64,000 nt of DNA from Halichondria panicea (lineage: Eukaryota; Porifera; Demospongiae; Suberitida; Halichondriidae), in NCBI RefSeq assembly GCF_963675165.1, contig NC_087382.1, positions 4,875,963 to 4,939,962 on the forward strand, read 5' to 3'. The notes below the pieces were generated by a model that saw only the letters and a list, made by a program, of their open reading frames with translations, was not told the origin of the DNA and did not search any database. Positions 45,201 to 56,275 of this stretch are shown one piece after another; within the stretch, counting starts at the first letter, position 1, and every line of letters starts with the position of its first letter. The translations under genes and the position numbers were made by a program.

Positions 45201-48200
45201 TCCAGTGAGTGTAGTACGATCGTTTAGTAGGCTTAGCCCAGAGGAGAATCGTTATGGGTCAAAAGGTCTTAATCATAAACCTTTTAGTATCTCCAATTCA
45301 CGTGGAGCTAGCTGAGTGGAAATCTTCCAGAAGCAGCTAAGACCTTTTGACTCTGACGATCCTCCTCTGGGCTTAGCCTACATTTAAATTCATGTTCTTC
45401 TTGTCACATACATTGTACACAAAGTAGCTAGCTTGTAATTGATACTAGAATTGTGTTCATTGAAGTAACTATGTCCGTTGCTACCCTTTGCTATTTCGAC
45501 AATAGTAGCCTTTCAAAATGCTGCCAATTTTGCCATCTTGTAATTTAATTTTCCTAAAATGGTTAATTAAGAGTGCCTATAATTATAATGGTACATGTAT
45601 ATAAAGCTACATGTTATTTATGTACATGTACAGCTAGTACATACATGCTTTGTAATAACTTCATGCACATTCAAACAATTGTAATACTTTATTTTTGTCC
45701 ATTTACAGATTTTTTTAACCGCATTGATGAGTTGTGCGGCACTCTCCAGTCTACACGAGGTCGACTACAGCAGACCTGGGACGAGAAGGGAGGGAAGCTG
45801 GATCAGGTAACCATGGACACACTCCCACACATATACATGTATGAGACTATAAGCATATTTACACAACTTAAGCTCAATAACAGTACATTTAATTTGTATT
45901 CCTTACAACTAATCCTTTCAAATTAAGATCAAAATCAGTTCATTTACAAAATGTGTGGTACCTGAATTGAAACATTTCCTATATCCTATAATTACTAGTA
46001 CTTAAGTGCTATGTCAAAGATACTACTTTTAAACCACACCCCCTTATACAGGTGCTACAGTTGAGGATATTCGAGAGCGATTCCAGCCAATTGCGAGAGT
46101 GGGTGGAATACGAGGGCGGCTCCTTGTCGAAGAAGCACACCGACATTGGTGACTCCCATTCCAGTGCAGCTGCAGCCAAACAGAGCTTTGCAGACTTCAA
46201 CTCTCGTGTCAAGGTATGTAGGTATCATCTGCATGGTCCTGTATATTATTGCGTGTAAAGTATCAGACTTTTGGACAGTCTGTTACTTTGCCCTTATGGA
46301 GGAGAGGGTGTCCTTTTGGTGAGTGGGTAAATGGTGCCATTAGGAGCGTCCCTTTAGTATAGAGAGATACGTACCATTGACAGTTGATTCCACGCCCATG
46401 ACGGTAGCTTCCATTGTACTCAAAAGCCATGAGATCATGCATGTAACGTTGAAATAAGTGATTAAAGGTCTTAATCTTATCGTTAGTGTACTACAGTCAT
46501 GTGCTATAGGTGCAAAACATGCTGGAAATTCTCATTGTAAATACTGATGTTCACATGTACTTAGCTACATTGCATCCTGGTAAATAACCTTAGTGTATCC
46601 TGTACTAGCAGCGATTGATGGCTACATTGACTGTGATATCACACTAATGTTGACATTCCAATCCCCACACATGGCAATCTCTGTAATTACCTTGCACCCG
46701 ATATCATAAGGGAAGACTTACGTTCATGCATGACGCTCTAGCTTGCACTCTTAGTAACTATGCATGTGAGCTGATTGCACTCTCAACCTTACCCTCCCCC
46801 CCATCAGTGATAGGGGTGGAGGTAAGGTTGAGATAGCTCAGAGGAGGTCCGACATGCGTACACAAATCACAACAAGTTCAATGCATTGATTCATTGCGCA
46901 TGTCGGACCTCCTCTGGAGCTAGCTAGCTAGCATTTCATTGGGTGGTTTCTTTCCTATATGCCAATTTTCACTGATAGACGGCAGTGATACTAATCAAGG
47001 CGTATACATATAGTTCTAGATAAGACTCGGAACATATTCATCGTAATTTAAGTACATGTACATGTACCAATTCAATAACATGCAATTTGACATTTTCTCC
47101 ATACATGTACATGTACATGTACTATATATAGCACATGTACATATACGTACATACGTATAACAAGTATTATTCCAATAGGCTTACTATTTAAGTTCGAATA
47201 CCTTCATAGCAATATGAAAATTGCAATAGTTTTGGGTAATGCTTTAGTGTTACCTCTCCTTCTCCTCATGCAGTTCAAGTCCCAGGAGCTCAAACGGGTG
47301 GTGGTGTTGGGGGAGAGGCTGGTGGCGGCCAATCACTACGCTGCCGAGGATATCAAGATTAAAAGTACAGAGGTCAAAGGTCAATGGGACCGCCTGTTGG
47401 TGCTGGTAGAGGATAGAGAGTCGTTGCTGACACTGTCAATGAGCTTCTTTGACAGACAGCAGACGGTGAGCTTCATTGTATACACAGTGTAGCACTATTA
47501 TTGTACCGTGTACGTTTGCTCTGATGTATGCTAAATTGATATTTCTGTCAATTTCAATAATGCACAAGCAATTATCTCGCAAATCCTTAATCTAGTACAG
47601 TACATTGCACATGCATATACGCATGCTCTCTATATTTATTACAGCTCTGACCAAACACGTATTACAAATCTCTAAATAGCTGCATGTTACCACATTTAAT
47701 TCACTATGCATAGATTATCCTCCACCCACTCTCATAGTTCTTTGACAATGTGGAGGAGTGGTCAGAGACTTGCGGTACAAAGGACATGCCTCCTGATATC
47801 CCGTCCCTGGAGGAGGCCATCGCCGCCCACAAAAAGCTCCAGGAAACATTTCAAACCTGCTACTCTCTTGTTCGAGAAGAGGGTCACAAGATCATCGAGA
47901 GACTACGGAAGCCAGTTGGAGATAGCTCACTCCCTCAGGCGTTTGTTGCACGCACTCGTGTCGTCAAGGAGATATTAGAGTCCATGTTTGACGAGGAAAA
48001 CTGGTTGGACGAGCAGGTAGGAACTAAAAAAACTACATGTACATATAGTAAACTTTCGGTCCCCCATAAACTTTTTGGTTGAATTACTAACCCACATAAA
48101 AACATAAATTTAATTATTACACAGTGAACTTGTCTACATCCCTAGGCAGCTAGACTAACAGTGGCTGTAGTAAAGAGGTGGCCTGCTAACACAGATTGAA

Positions 48201-49347
48201 TGCTATTGACGCCTATTTTAACCACGTTGCATTATAGAGGCCAGGTGACCAATAGACAGGTTTCACTATAAATGCGTACGCACAATAAAATGGAATGTCC
48301 ATGCTTGTGTCTTACACCTACACATACTGTACTATGTGTGTGCTCACACGAACAGTGGAACACGAGAAATGTGACTCTGGAGCAAACACTTCATCTAAGG
48401 CAGTATCAGAAGGAAGCTAAGGAAGTGTACGAGTGGCTGGAGAACGTCGGGAGGCCATTCCTCACAGCTGCCAACAGCATAGGTGAGTGAGTGGGGGAGA
48501 CGATGAACTCAGTAACTGTGTAACCGTGTTTTATTATTGATTCAAACACAATTTCTAATACATGTATACATAGTTGAGTCTTGTAATAATTTTCATGCAA
48601 ATCGCAAGCTGTGTGTGCGCACAAGTACAGTATAGGAACTGTTTACGGGCTATTTTAGATAATCTCTTTCCCAATATTAATGGTGCATTGTATAGCAACA
48701 GCTGTGCATGGGCATTATTATATATAGATTTGTCTTTTCTCTTCTCTTGCATGTGTAACATTTGTCAATCAGATTTTTATAACTCCTTGTATGCTCTTGT
48801 GCAGGTGAGAATGAATCGGATACTATCCAGCTGCTCAAAAATCACGATGCCTTCGAGAAAACCACCAATCCAATCTATACTACTGCTAGCCAGCTGTTCA
48901 CCAAGGCAACACACCTGGCCAAAAGCAGCCAATGCAAACCTGAACTTATCCAACGAGAGTCATCAGCTCTGGAGGGTGTGGTCAACTCGTTTGCCTTAGG
49001 GCTTGACACTCAAAGGGAGACTATTCTGCAGGCACAGGAGGTCTTCAAGAATATGGAGCAGGTACATACGTTACTTAGTTTTTGAACCTTGTTCAGTCAC
49101 CCTGACAACAAAAGTGACACGTACATTCTGAATCAACACAATGTGCAAAAATAATACTATATTATAGTCTTTGATTTTCACATACTTTTTGCTGAAGGGT
49201 GTTTAACCGTCACAATACTAACCTCATTTTGTATTAATTGGTAGCATGGTATTTGACACACAGTACGTGCAACAAGCTTTAGTTTTTGATACTCCATCAG
49301 ACGTTAATTCCCACACACCCACACCCCCACACACTCACCCATACACT

Positions 49348-49402
<55 letters not shown>

Positions 49403-52400
49403 CCTCTCTCAGTTTGATCAGCTGACGCTACCAATACCTCGCAGCCAATTCATCAGCTCCTCCACTAATGACCTCGAGCTCTCCCTCTCCAAATACTCTG
49501 ACCAACACACTCTTGCTTCGTCCATCACCACGGAGACGTATACTCATGTGGACTCGCTATTAAACCTGTTGAAGACGGGTTCAAAGGTCAAGGAGGATAA
49601 AGAGCAGGGTGCAAAGGTTACGGATTATTCGGATGCTATTATGTATCTTGAGACAAGAGTGGAAGGTGTACGTTGTGATGTGGGTGTGGCCAATCAGGTG
49701 TGTGAGCGACGAGAGAGACTGTGGAACTTGTCCATCCAGTTCAACCAGTTGGGGCCTGACGTCGATGAGGTGAGTAGCGTTGACAATGACATGCATGTAC
49801 AAAGAACGTTCTGATTAACTGCCACAACATATACAGTGGCAGCTTATTATCAATTATCAATAGCTTGTGTGCTCTTGTTTCTATTGGCCTGCTTTATTTT
49901 AGCTAATGTAATTAAGATTACAGTAAATCGTTTGCTCATTAATTATTCATGAGCAAACGGTGTACCGTAACTTAAGCCACAGCACTCTTGTAAGAGTTTG
50001 GAGCGAGCTTTTGTAAAGGAAAAGTCTAGAGAGAAGTTTTGCAAGCGTCACTTTCCACAGATTTCTGGTTAAAATGCCTACATTGTACATGCCATGTTCT
50101 TTTGTTTTTTGCAGCATATCATGTCACTCGGGTCCTGGACTCAGGAACAGGAGAATTGGGAATGGGAACCGGCCTCAAACCTCATAGATGCTCAACTACA
50201 ACTGGACGCATTCCAACGTCAGTACAATCAATTCGTCTCGTCACACGACGAACTCGTAACTAGGGGGCAAAGTGTTGCCAAGGAGCTGGCGGAACTGGAT
50301 ATGTTGCTGTTTGGAGAGACGGGTGACCACTTTGCTGTGAAAGGTGTAGAGGTGTGGGTGGGACAATTGGAGGGGGCGTGTCAGCGGATGAGGGGCGTGG
50401 CTGGGAAGAAGATGGAAAAACTGAAGAGTTGTCTTCAGTTTCACCTTCTTCAAGAAAGAGCCACACAGGTGGGTGATTCTTCTTAGCACAGCGGAGCTTG
50501 CAACGTACATTCATTACAGTAGTGCTACAACACATGACATCATTGAATCAGTGTGCTGGTGGTTTTGTTAACTCATACTGAAAACTGAAATGGGCCTGTT
50601 CCAATTGGTAACTTTGCGTGCCCATACATAGTTTGAATTGTTCAATGTAATAATTATAGTACTATAGCCCTTTGAAACACGTACCTACATGTACATGTTC
50701 CAAGGTATACAAGAGTGCTCTCTGTAGAGGCCATTAATTATGATACAACTTAAAATACCCCTGTCCTCAGTTGACCTCTGAACTAACAACTCTCTCGTCA
50801 TCCCTCGCTCTTGTTTCTGGTGTCGGAGAAACCTTAGAAAAAGCCGAGCAACTCAAGCAGCAAGCCATCGAGCTCAGTCACAAGTCAGAGACAGTCGCCT
50901 CTGAGCTAGAGCAATACCAGGCCGAAGTGGAGGAGTGTGTCAAGGCTAAACATTACCAGGCCACTAGTTTGAAACTGTTAGCTAAGTCACTACACGAGAA
51001 GAGAGGAAGTGTTTCGAGCAGCGTTGAAGATAAACTGACGTTAGTGACGGCTGCGGTTGAGTTCCATCTGGACGTCAAGAATGTGAGAATACATTTTATT
51101 GCATTTATTAGCTCTAGATCTGCTTTTGGGAACACATTTACAACAACTTGTTCGTTAAGTTGCATGATAAGTTATTTCTACATAATTATGTGAAAGCTTT
51201 AGTCTCGGGCAATATAGCAGATACTGTTATTATTATTAGTGTAGATGCCAAGAGTGTACGTAAATCAAAATTTTTTCCTGAATTTTTTCCTCAAAATTTC
51301 GTTAGTGTGTGTGTGTGTATGTTCTTCAGTAATTCGCTCTCCTTATCAGGCAAAATACACTAAGAAATTGATGTTTACATCGGGCTAGTACATGTATACA
51401 TGTTCATTCATTGTGTGTGTCTCCCTTTAGCTGTCGTATGGTCGTTTGTTGATCCTTACCTAATATGTATTGTAAATCTTAATCATCTATTGTAGGAACG
51501 CGATACCATATACATGTATAACCACACCCATTGACCTCCCCTCCCTCCCATGCAGCTGTTCTCCTCCGTGGATCAGTACGAGCTGCAAGTACATTCAGAG
51601 GACACGATTACCTCACTGGAAGATGTTGATGGCCTCGTTAGATCGTCCAATGAACTGCACACGTCTATCCAAGAATTGGCCAGTGTGGTCAAATCTTCCG
51701 GCATAAAGTTGGGGGAGTTGGTGATGGAACATTCCACAAAACATCCCTCTCAAAAAACGTTTAGTTTGGACTTTGTAGCATCTCCGATTCTCTCAAAACG
51801 AACTCGTACCCACAACGCTTCGACCAATGATATTAAAGCCGAGCCAAGCAGGAAAGGCAACGGTTTACTCGATGAGATTGATGGGCATATACAAAACGAG
51901 AACAAACGAAAAAGTTGGGACGTTCTCGACTCTAAACATGCTGAGACAATAATCGAAGAAGAACAAACATTAAAAACAACAACAGACTCGCCGAAATTAC
52001 TGGTAGCCCCACGCAGAGCTAGGGCAGCTGGTATAAAGGCAGCAAGGAGCATGCCGGCTCTCGGACCCTCGTCTAGGGACCATGATGTCATTGATAATCT
52101 TCTCGAGGATGTATCAAAGAGAGCGAGTGTGGTGGAGGGATTGTGGAGTGGGCAGATTAAAGAGTTGGAACAGTTGAAGGAGGTGGTTGGTTACCGTGAA
52201 GATGTTCTGAGAGTGTTGGAGTGGGTGGAGAGTGTGGGAGACAAGTTTCTGGAGAGGAAGAACGATCTAGGACGATCGATTGAAGAGGTGAGTAATCTAT
52301 TGCATGTACAATGTCATGCATGTACGTACCTGTTCTTGATGTCACCTGTTCTTAAATGGACTTGCACATTTTCTCTTCAGTGTCATTAGTGCATCATGCA

Positions 52401-52967
52401 TACGCGTATACATGTACAATCGTACATTCCCATTGTACTACATGTAGTTGCATACATGTATATCCATGTTAATGCTTGCTTGTAATAATTATGTTTATGT
52501 TAATTATACTCAGCGTTTTTGATTTTGAAACGATTTGTCCTGTTTATACTGACTGTCGTTTTATGTGTAATTAAATGCAGGTGAAATCTCTGATTGCTGA
52601 GTGTAAATCCTTTGCCGATAAAGATGTCACCCCTTTTTCTAATCTCGTCAGTAAGCTGGATTCTGTCTACCAGGCCCTAGCCGGAGGTCGAAGGTCACCG
52701 AAGGGTAGTATCGCTGATAAAAGATCTGTTAGCATGGACCCTGAAGCTGCCAAAAGAGATTATACCAAACCAATCAGCAGAGCATTCAGCATTGATGTCG
52801 GAGGTCAAAGGTCGTTCAGTGACGGTACTGAAGATCCAAAGGTACTTCAGGAAGTGTGTACTCTGCATTCTACGCTGGAGAGCAAGTGGGGAGCATTTGA
52901 GAAAGACTTCAAGAGATACTCGACAAAGATGGATCTGTCACTCAAGTTTAATGAGGTTATCTTCGAG
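39436..52967 (+). CDS. TRIO/Kalirin-like protein: SEC14 domain plus spectrin repeats (no RhoGEF module seen)
   Basis: Seventeen in-phase exons: 39436-39577, 42271-42345, 43199-43310, 43653-43857, 44417-44533, 44913-45144, 45709-45806, 46052-46213, 47274-47465, 47738-48016, 48356-48482, 48805-49061, 49401-49769, 50115-50468, 50771-51082, 51556-52287, 52581-52967; 1384 residues. Residues about 55-215 form a CRAL-TRIO/SEC14 domain ([39 protein letters not shown]). From about 295 on are spectrin repeats ([54 protein letters not shown]). Two Ser/Lys-rich linkers interrupt the later repeats (about 1070-1190 and 1290-1330). In TRIO and Kalirin this part acts as the targeting and autoinhibitory half upstream of the DH-PH RhoGEF domains. 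The last exon ends in a strong donor (GAG|GTGAGT), but no DH-like exon follows in the window. Without splicing the frame would stop at 53078 inside a hairpin repeat. The 3' end is unresolved. Confidence 0.85.
39578..42270 (+). other. first intron of the TRIO-like gene
   Basis: 2.7 kb, the longest intron seen in this gene. AT-rich, with a worn GTGACC-family repeat near 40365 and ending in a long (CA)n tract. No nested gene was seen. Confidence 0.7.
42098..42270. repeat. (CA)n microsatellite at a 3' splice site
   Basis: About 170 bp of CA repeats with CACACCACA and GCACGC interruptions, ending in the acceptor of the exon at 42271. Confidence 0.92.
42712..42775. repeat. F3 element, right-end fragment
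   Basis: Carries CTGCTGATTTGGCT, TTCGCAAAGGTTTTTCAC and CGCAAAATATT as in F3. The rest is missing. Confidence 0.55.
45229..45379. repeat. 150-bp inverted repeat
   Basis: The left arm AGGCTTAGCCCAGAGGAG, then AATCGTTATGGGTCAAAAGGTCT, pairs with a right arm ending CCTCCTCTGGGCTTAGCCT. Intronic in the TRIO-like gene, and a different family from F1-F5. Confidence 0.75.
46841..46914. repeat. short hairpin element (GGAGGTCCGACAT family)
   Basis: GAGGAGGTCCGACATGCG and its exact complement CGCATGTCGGACCTCCTC flank a 38-bp loop containing CAAGTTCAATGCATTGAT. A related hairpin is at 53010-53131. Confidence 0.82.
48200..48270. repeat. dispersed repeat fragment (GTGACCTGCTTAT family)
   Basis: GTTGCATTATAGAGGCCAGG, TGACCAATAGACAGGTTTCAC, similar to the copies near 83 and 3148. 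Intronic in the TRIO-like gene. Confidence 0.4.
49318..49400. repeat. (CA)n microsatellite at a 3' splice site
   Basis: A CACCCACACAC run passes into pure CA and ends in the acceptor of the TRIO-like exon at 49401. Confidence 0.9.
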
Positions 52968-53009
52968 GTGAGTGTATGTGTATGTGTGTGTGTGTGTATG
53001 TGTGTGCAA

Positions 53010-53131
53010 AGGAGGTCCGACATATGCGTGCACGAATCACTACAAGTTCAGTGCATTGATGTTATTGCAGTTACGTGATAACGTCCAGGCCAAATACAAG
53101 TAGTAATTCATACACGCATGTTGGACCTCCT
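53010..53131. repeat. hairpin element (GGAGGTCCGACAT family)
   Basis: AGGAGGTCCGACATATGCG pairs with CGCATGTTGGACCTCCT. It shares GTTCAGTGCATTGAT with the loop of the copy at 46841. It sits directly after the last recognised TRIO-like exon. Confidence 0.78.
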
Positions 53132-53472
53132 CTCAGCGTCACTGGTGTGTGTGTGTGTGTGGTTTTCTGACCTATCACTGCATGTGTGCTCATGTCATGT
53201 ATATAATATGGTGTTTGTAAGATCAACTTATTATAACATGTACGGTTAAAGTTGAGTTGTTTATTTTTCAAGTGTTGTATTTGTTTCTTCATGACTACAA
53301 TGTGTGCTCACTTTGGTATAAAAAGGTGTTTGTAAGACTGATAACGTATAGACTACATTTATAACGTGAGGTGCTCATTTTTTATAAGCATCTTTAATTA
53401 ATTTCAAGTCGATCTGTAGGAATCTTTTTAGCCCGGCCCTTAATTAATACATTTCTTATGTGGTACGTTCCG

Positions 53473-53670
53473 TACCGTATTACTTTTTGCTGGTGAAAAA
53501 CCTTTGCGAATGAGCCAAATCAGCAGAAATTTTGACCTTTGCTATCTAACTATTGCGTTATGGCAATTAAGGACCGTGTGTATTTACTATTAGGTTTTGT
53601 GATTTTATTGTTGCAAATTGATCAACCCTCGCAAAGTTCACAAATGTTTGATGCTCGCAAAACATTCTAA
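53473..53670. repeat. F3 inverted-repeat element, reverse orientation
   Basis: TACCGTATTAC at the left and GCTCGCAAAACATTCTAAT at the right, with the F3 inner words on the opposite strand from the 14-3-3 copies. Confidence 0.78.
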
Positions 53671-53812
53671 TGTAAGGAATTGCTTGTTTCTACTAGCTAA
53701 CATTAATGGTTGTTTAAATACATACAGTAGACTAACTAAAACTAAACTCAGTTTTTATGCACTATCTATAGTGTTAATGCAGTGTCTTTCACTTCTTCTG
53801 AGGCTTCACATT

Positions 53813-55087
53813 TCATTTTTTCGATCGTTTTTTCACCAGTACAACTATTAGTATGGTTGCTGCTGCAATTGCAAGAAGGACAATGACAACTGAACCGACC
53901 GCTATTCCAGCAATGTCACCAGCTTCCAGACCTTTTTGTGTGTCTGTGTGCATGTGTGTGAATAAGAATCTTAAAAATATATTTTTGTGAATTATCCTTA
54001 ATCTTGTATAATGTCAGTTACATACATTGCCGATCTTATTGGTTATTCTAGCATTACCTTATAGTATACACACCTGTAGTGACAATTTTTATTGTGAGCA
54101 ATCCACTAGAAATTTTCACATTGCTGGCAGATGATGTTAGGTTAAGTGTCTCTAAGATTGTCTCTCCTATTGAGACAATCTCTAGAATAGTGACATTTAC
54201 TGTTAGTAGGTTTTTTCCACTCAGAAGCTCAATTTCTCTGTTAGCAACTGTGTTTAAGATTTATAACAAACACTTTTATTATTAACATAATAGGTACATA
54301 CTTGATGCTGTATTTGAAGATTCCAGTTGAATTGTTGTGGTATCGCCTTCAGCAATATTCCCTGTGACACTTACTTCAACCTCAAATGTAGAATTAGAAG
54401 GGCCAGGACTTATTTCTATCTCATCCTTAGTGAAACCTACTGATACTGCATGTATGATTGTACATTTGGAAAGTCAGCTTGCATTATTATATCAATGCAT
54501 ATGCAAGTATGATTTATTGAGTAGCGAATGATTTCATAATCATTACAGTAAACCCACCTGCAATAGTTATCGTAACTTTTGGTGAGAAGAGTGCCAGAGT
54601 GTTATTATCAATTTTACTGAGCATAAGTGAAAACGTGTTTCCTTTAGTAGCATTTGTGAGTATTTCAACACTGACAGATTGTGACAGATCTCCGCCTGGA
54701 CTGAATGTGATAGGTTCATTTACCCTCTTATAGTCTTCACCCTCTATTGAGAATTAAGAAATATACTGAATGCATGTACTGAATCCAGATATTGTGGTAT
54801 ACCTGTTGCCGTTTCATCTGTAGAGGTACACTGAACAGATTTGGTCATGTTGAGCGCTCCATTTGTCACATCAAGTATTACAAAAACTGTCACCGTAGAA
54901 TTAGCGCTTGCTAGTATCGCTGTCTTGTTAAACCCTATGGAAACTACACAGTGCAGATATAATTATATATATGGTTTGTGTGAATCATACCAATTGAAGT
55001 CATAATTATATATATCTTACCTTCAGCATTAGTGTGTTGTATGGAAAGTAAAGCTATAATAGCTGCAACGACAATGATAGACTTCAT
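53813..55087 (-). CDS. secreted-type single-pass membrane protein with two Calx-beta-like domains
   Basis: Six minus-strand exons: 55021-55087 (start, signal peptide MKSIIVVAAIIALLSIQHTN), 54803-54943, 54558-54743, 54302-54445, 54074-54247, 53813-53943 (stop); 280 residues. Exons 2+3 and 4+5 each build one Calx-beta-like domain: a first half with VSIGFNKTAI or VSVGFTKDEIEISPG, and a second half with EDYKRVNEPITFSPGGDLSQ followed by VSVEI and ending VTITI. All internal introns are phase 1. Exon 6 gives one membrane helix (GIAVGSVVIVLLAIAAATIL) and a short basic cytoplasmic tail (KKRSKK). Many Asn sequons lie outside. Calx-beta domains bind Ca2+ in Na/Ca exchangers and occur in sponge aggregation factors; a cell-surface adhesion role is only inferred. 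The acidic Ca2+ ligands are poorly kept. Confidence 0.8.
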
Positions 55088-56275
55088 GTTTCTTCAGCTT
55101 TTCTTCAGTAATGCGATGAATGAGTTGGTTGCAATGCCTAGCAGACACTTGCTTTATATAAGAGGCTTTCGTTTGCTATTTGTTATCGTTCAATTTCCGT
55201 CTCTAATTTAGTACCTGTTGTATTTAATAGCTCACCGATAAATTAAACTGAGAAACATGAATAGTCTGAAACTGAAAATATAACACCTTAAACTGAAAGA
55301 GGATGTGTAACTGTTTGATAGTAGATTACATCGATCTGAAATTAGTTTTAATTCTCATTTATTACCCTAAGCGCGTTAGCGGCCAGGGGTATAGTAGTAC
55401 GTTGGTTTGTTTGTTTGTAATATGCCAGTATACTCACCTGGATGCCACAGCACTGCGTTTACAGCATGGTTAGCCTTCACACAACAAGTTATTAGTTTTA
55501 AAAGTGGCAGATTTCAATATTAAATCTTAATTCATTGTCGTTTAAAAGCGAGCAAAAGCTAAGGCGCTAAGAAACTTTGCACTAAGAAGCTTTGCACGTT
55601 GCCTAGCTCTACACGCGACCTTCATTCGAGGTAGATGTATATAATTATTTGCAGCTGAAGTGATCCTTTACCGATCTCTATTAAAAATAGAATTGTAGGT
55701 TGTTGCTTCTTTACTCCTCTGAAAAATCTATTTATTCCTGTCAACAGCCGATGGTTAGCACTTCAGTGCTCTAGTTATAAAGTTAATGCCACTAAAAAGT
55801 TTCACTCTGCATCATAGGGAGTGGGCTCATGTATGGCAACAATTAATCGCGAGGTCCTGTAATTATAGTGCTTGTACATGTATATATATGTAAGATCGTC
55901 TTTTGTGTTCGCCATCTATACATAATTTTATGTATGCAGGCAGGCTCCCCCTCTATATATAGTACAGCCATGCATGCAGGTTATACAATGTACAATCATG
56001 CGTGTGTTTCATTGGACTAATTTGCCAGTATAGATAATAATTATTATGCTTGTAATCGTGCACTAGTCTGCATGGGTACACTTAACGGTCATCCCATTAT
56101 ACAAGTCAAAAGTTATGTACATGCAACTGTTCATATGCAATACACAAAAAAAAGAATATTTACTGTAGCATGTATACTATGTGCATGCAAGCGGCTATAT
56201 AGCACAACTATATACACATGCATCCAGTCACACTATTCATACACAGTCTTCAATGTCTACAACAATGTCATTAGT
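55088..56275. other. intergenic between the first two Calx-beta-like genes
   Basis: It holds the upstream region of the gene ending at 55087 and the 3' flank of the broken gene to its right. A segment around 55370-55620 with GCGTTAGCGGCCAGG and AAGCTAAGGCGCTAAG resembles old repeat sequence. No gene was seen. Confidence 0.5.
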
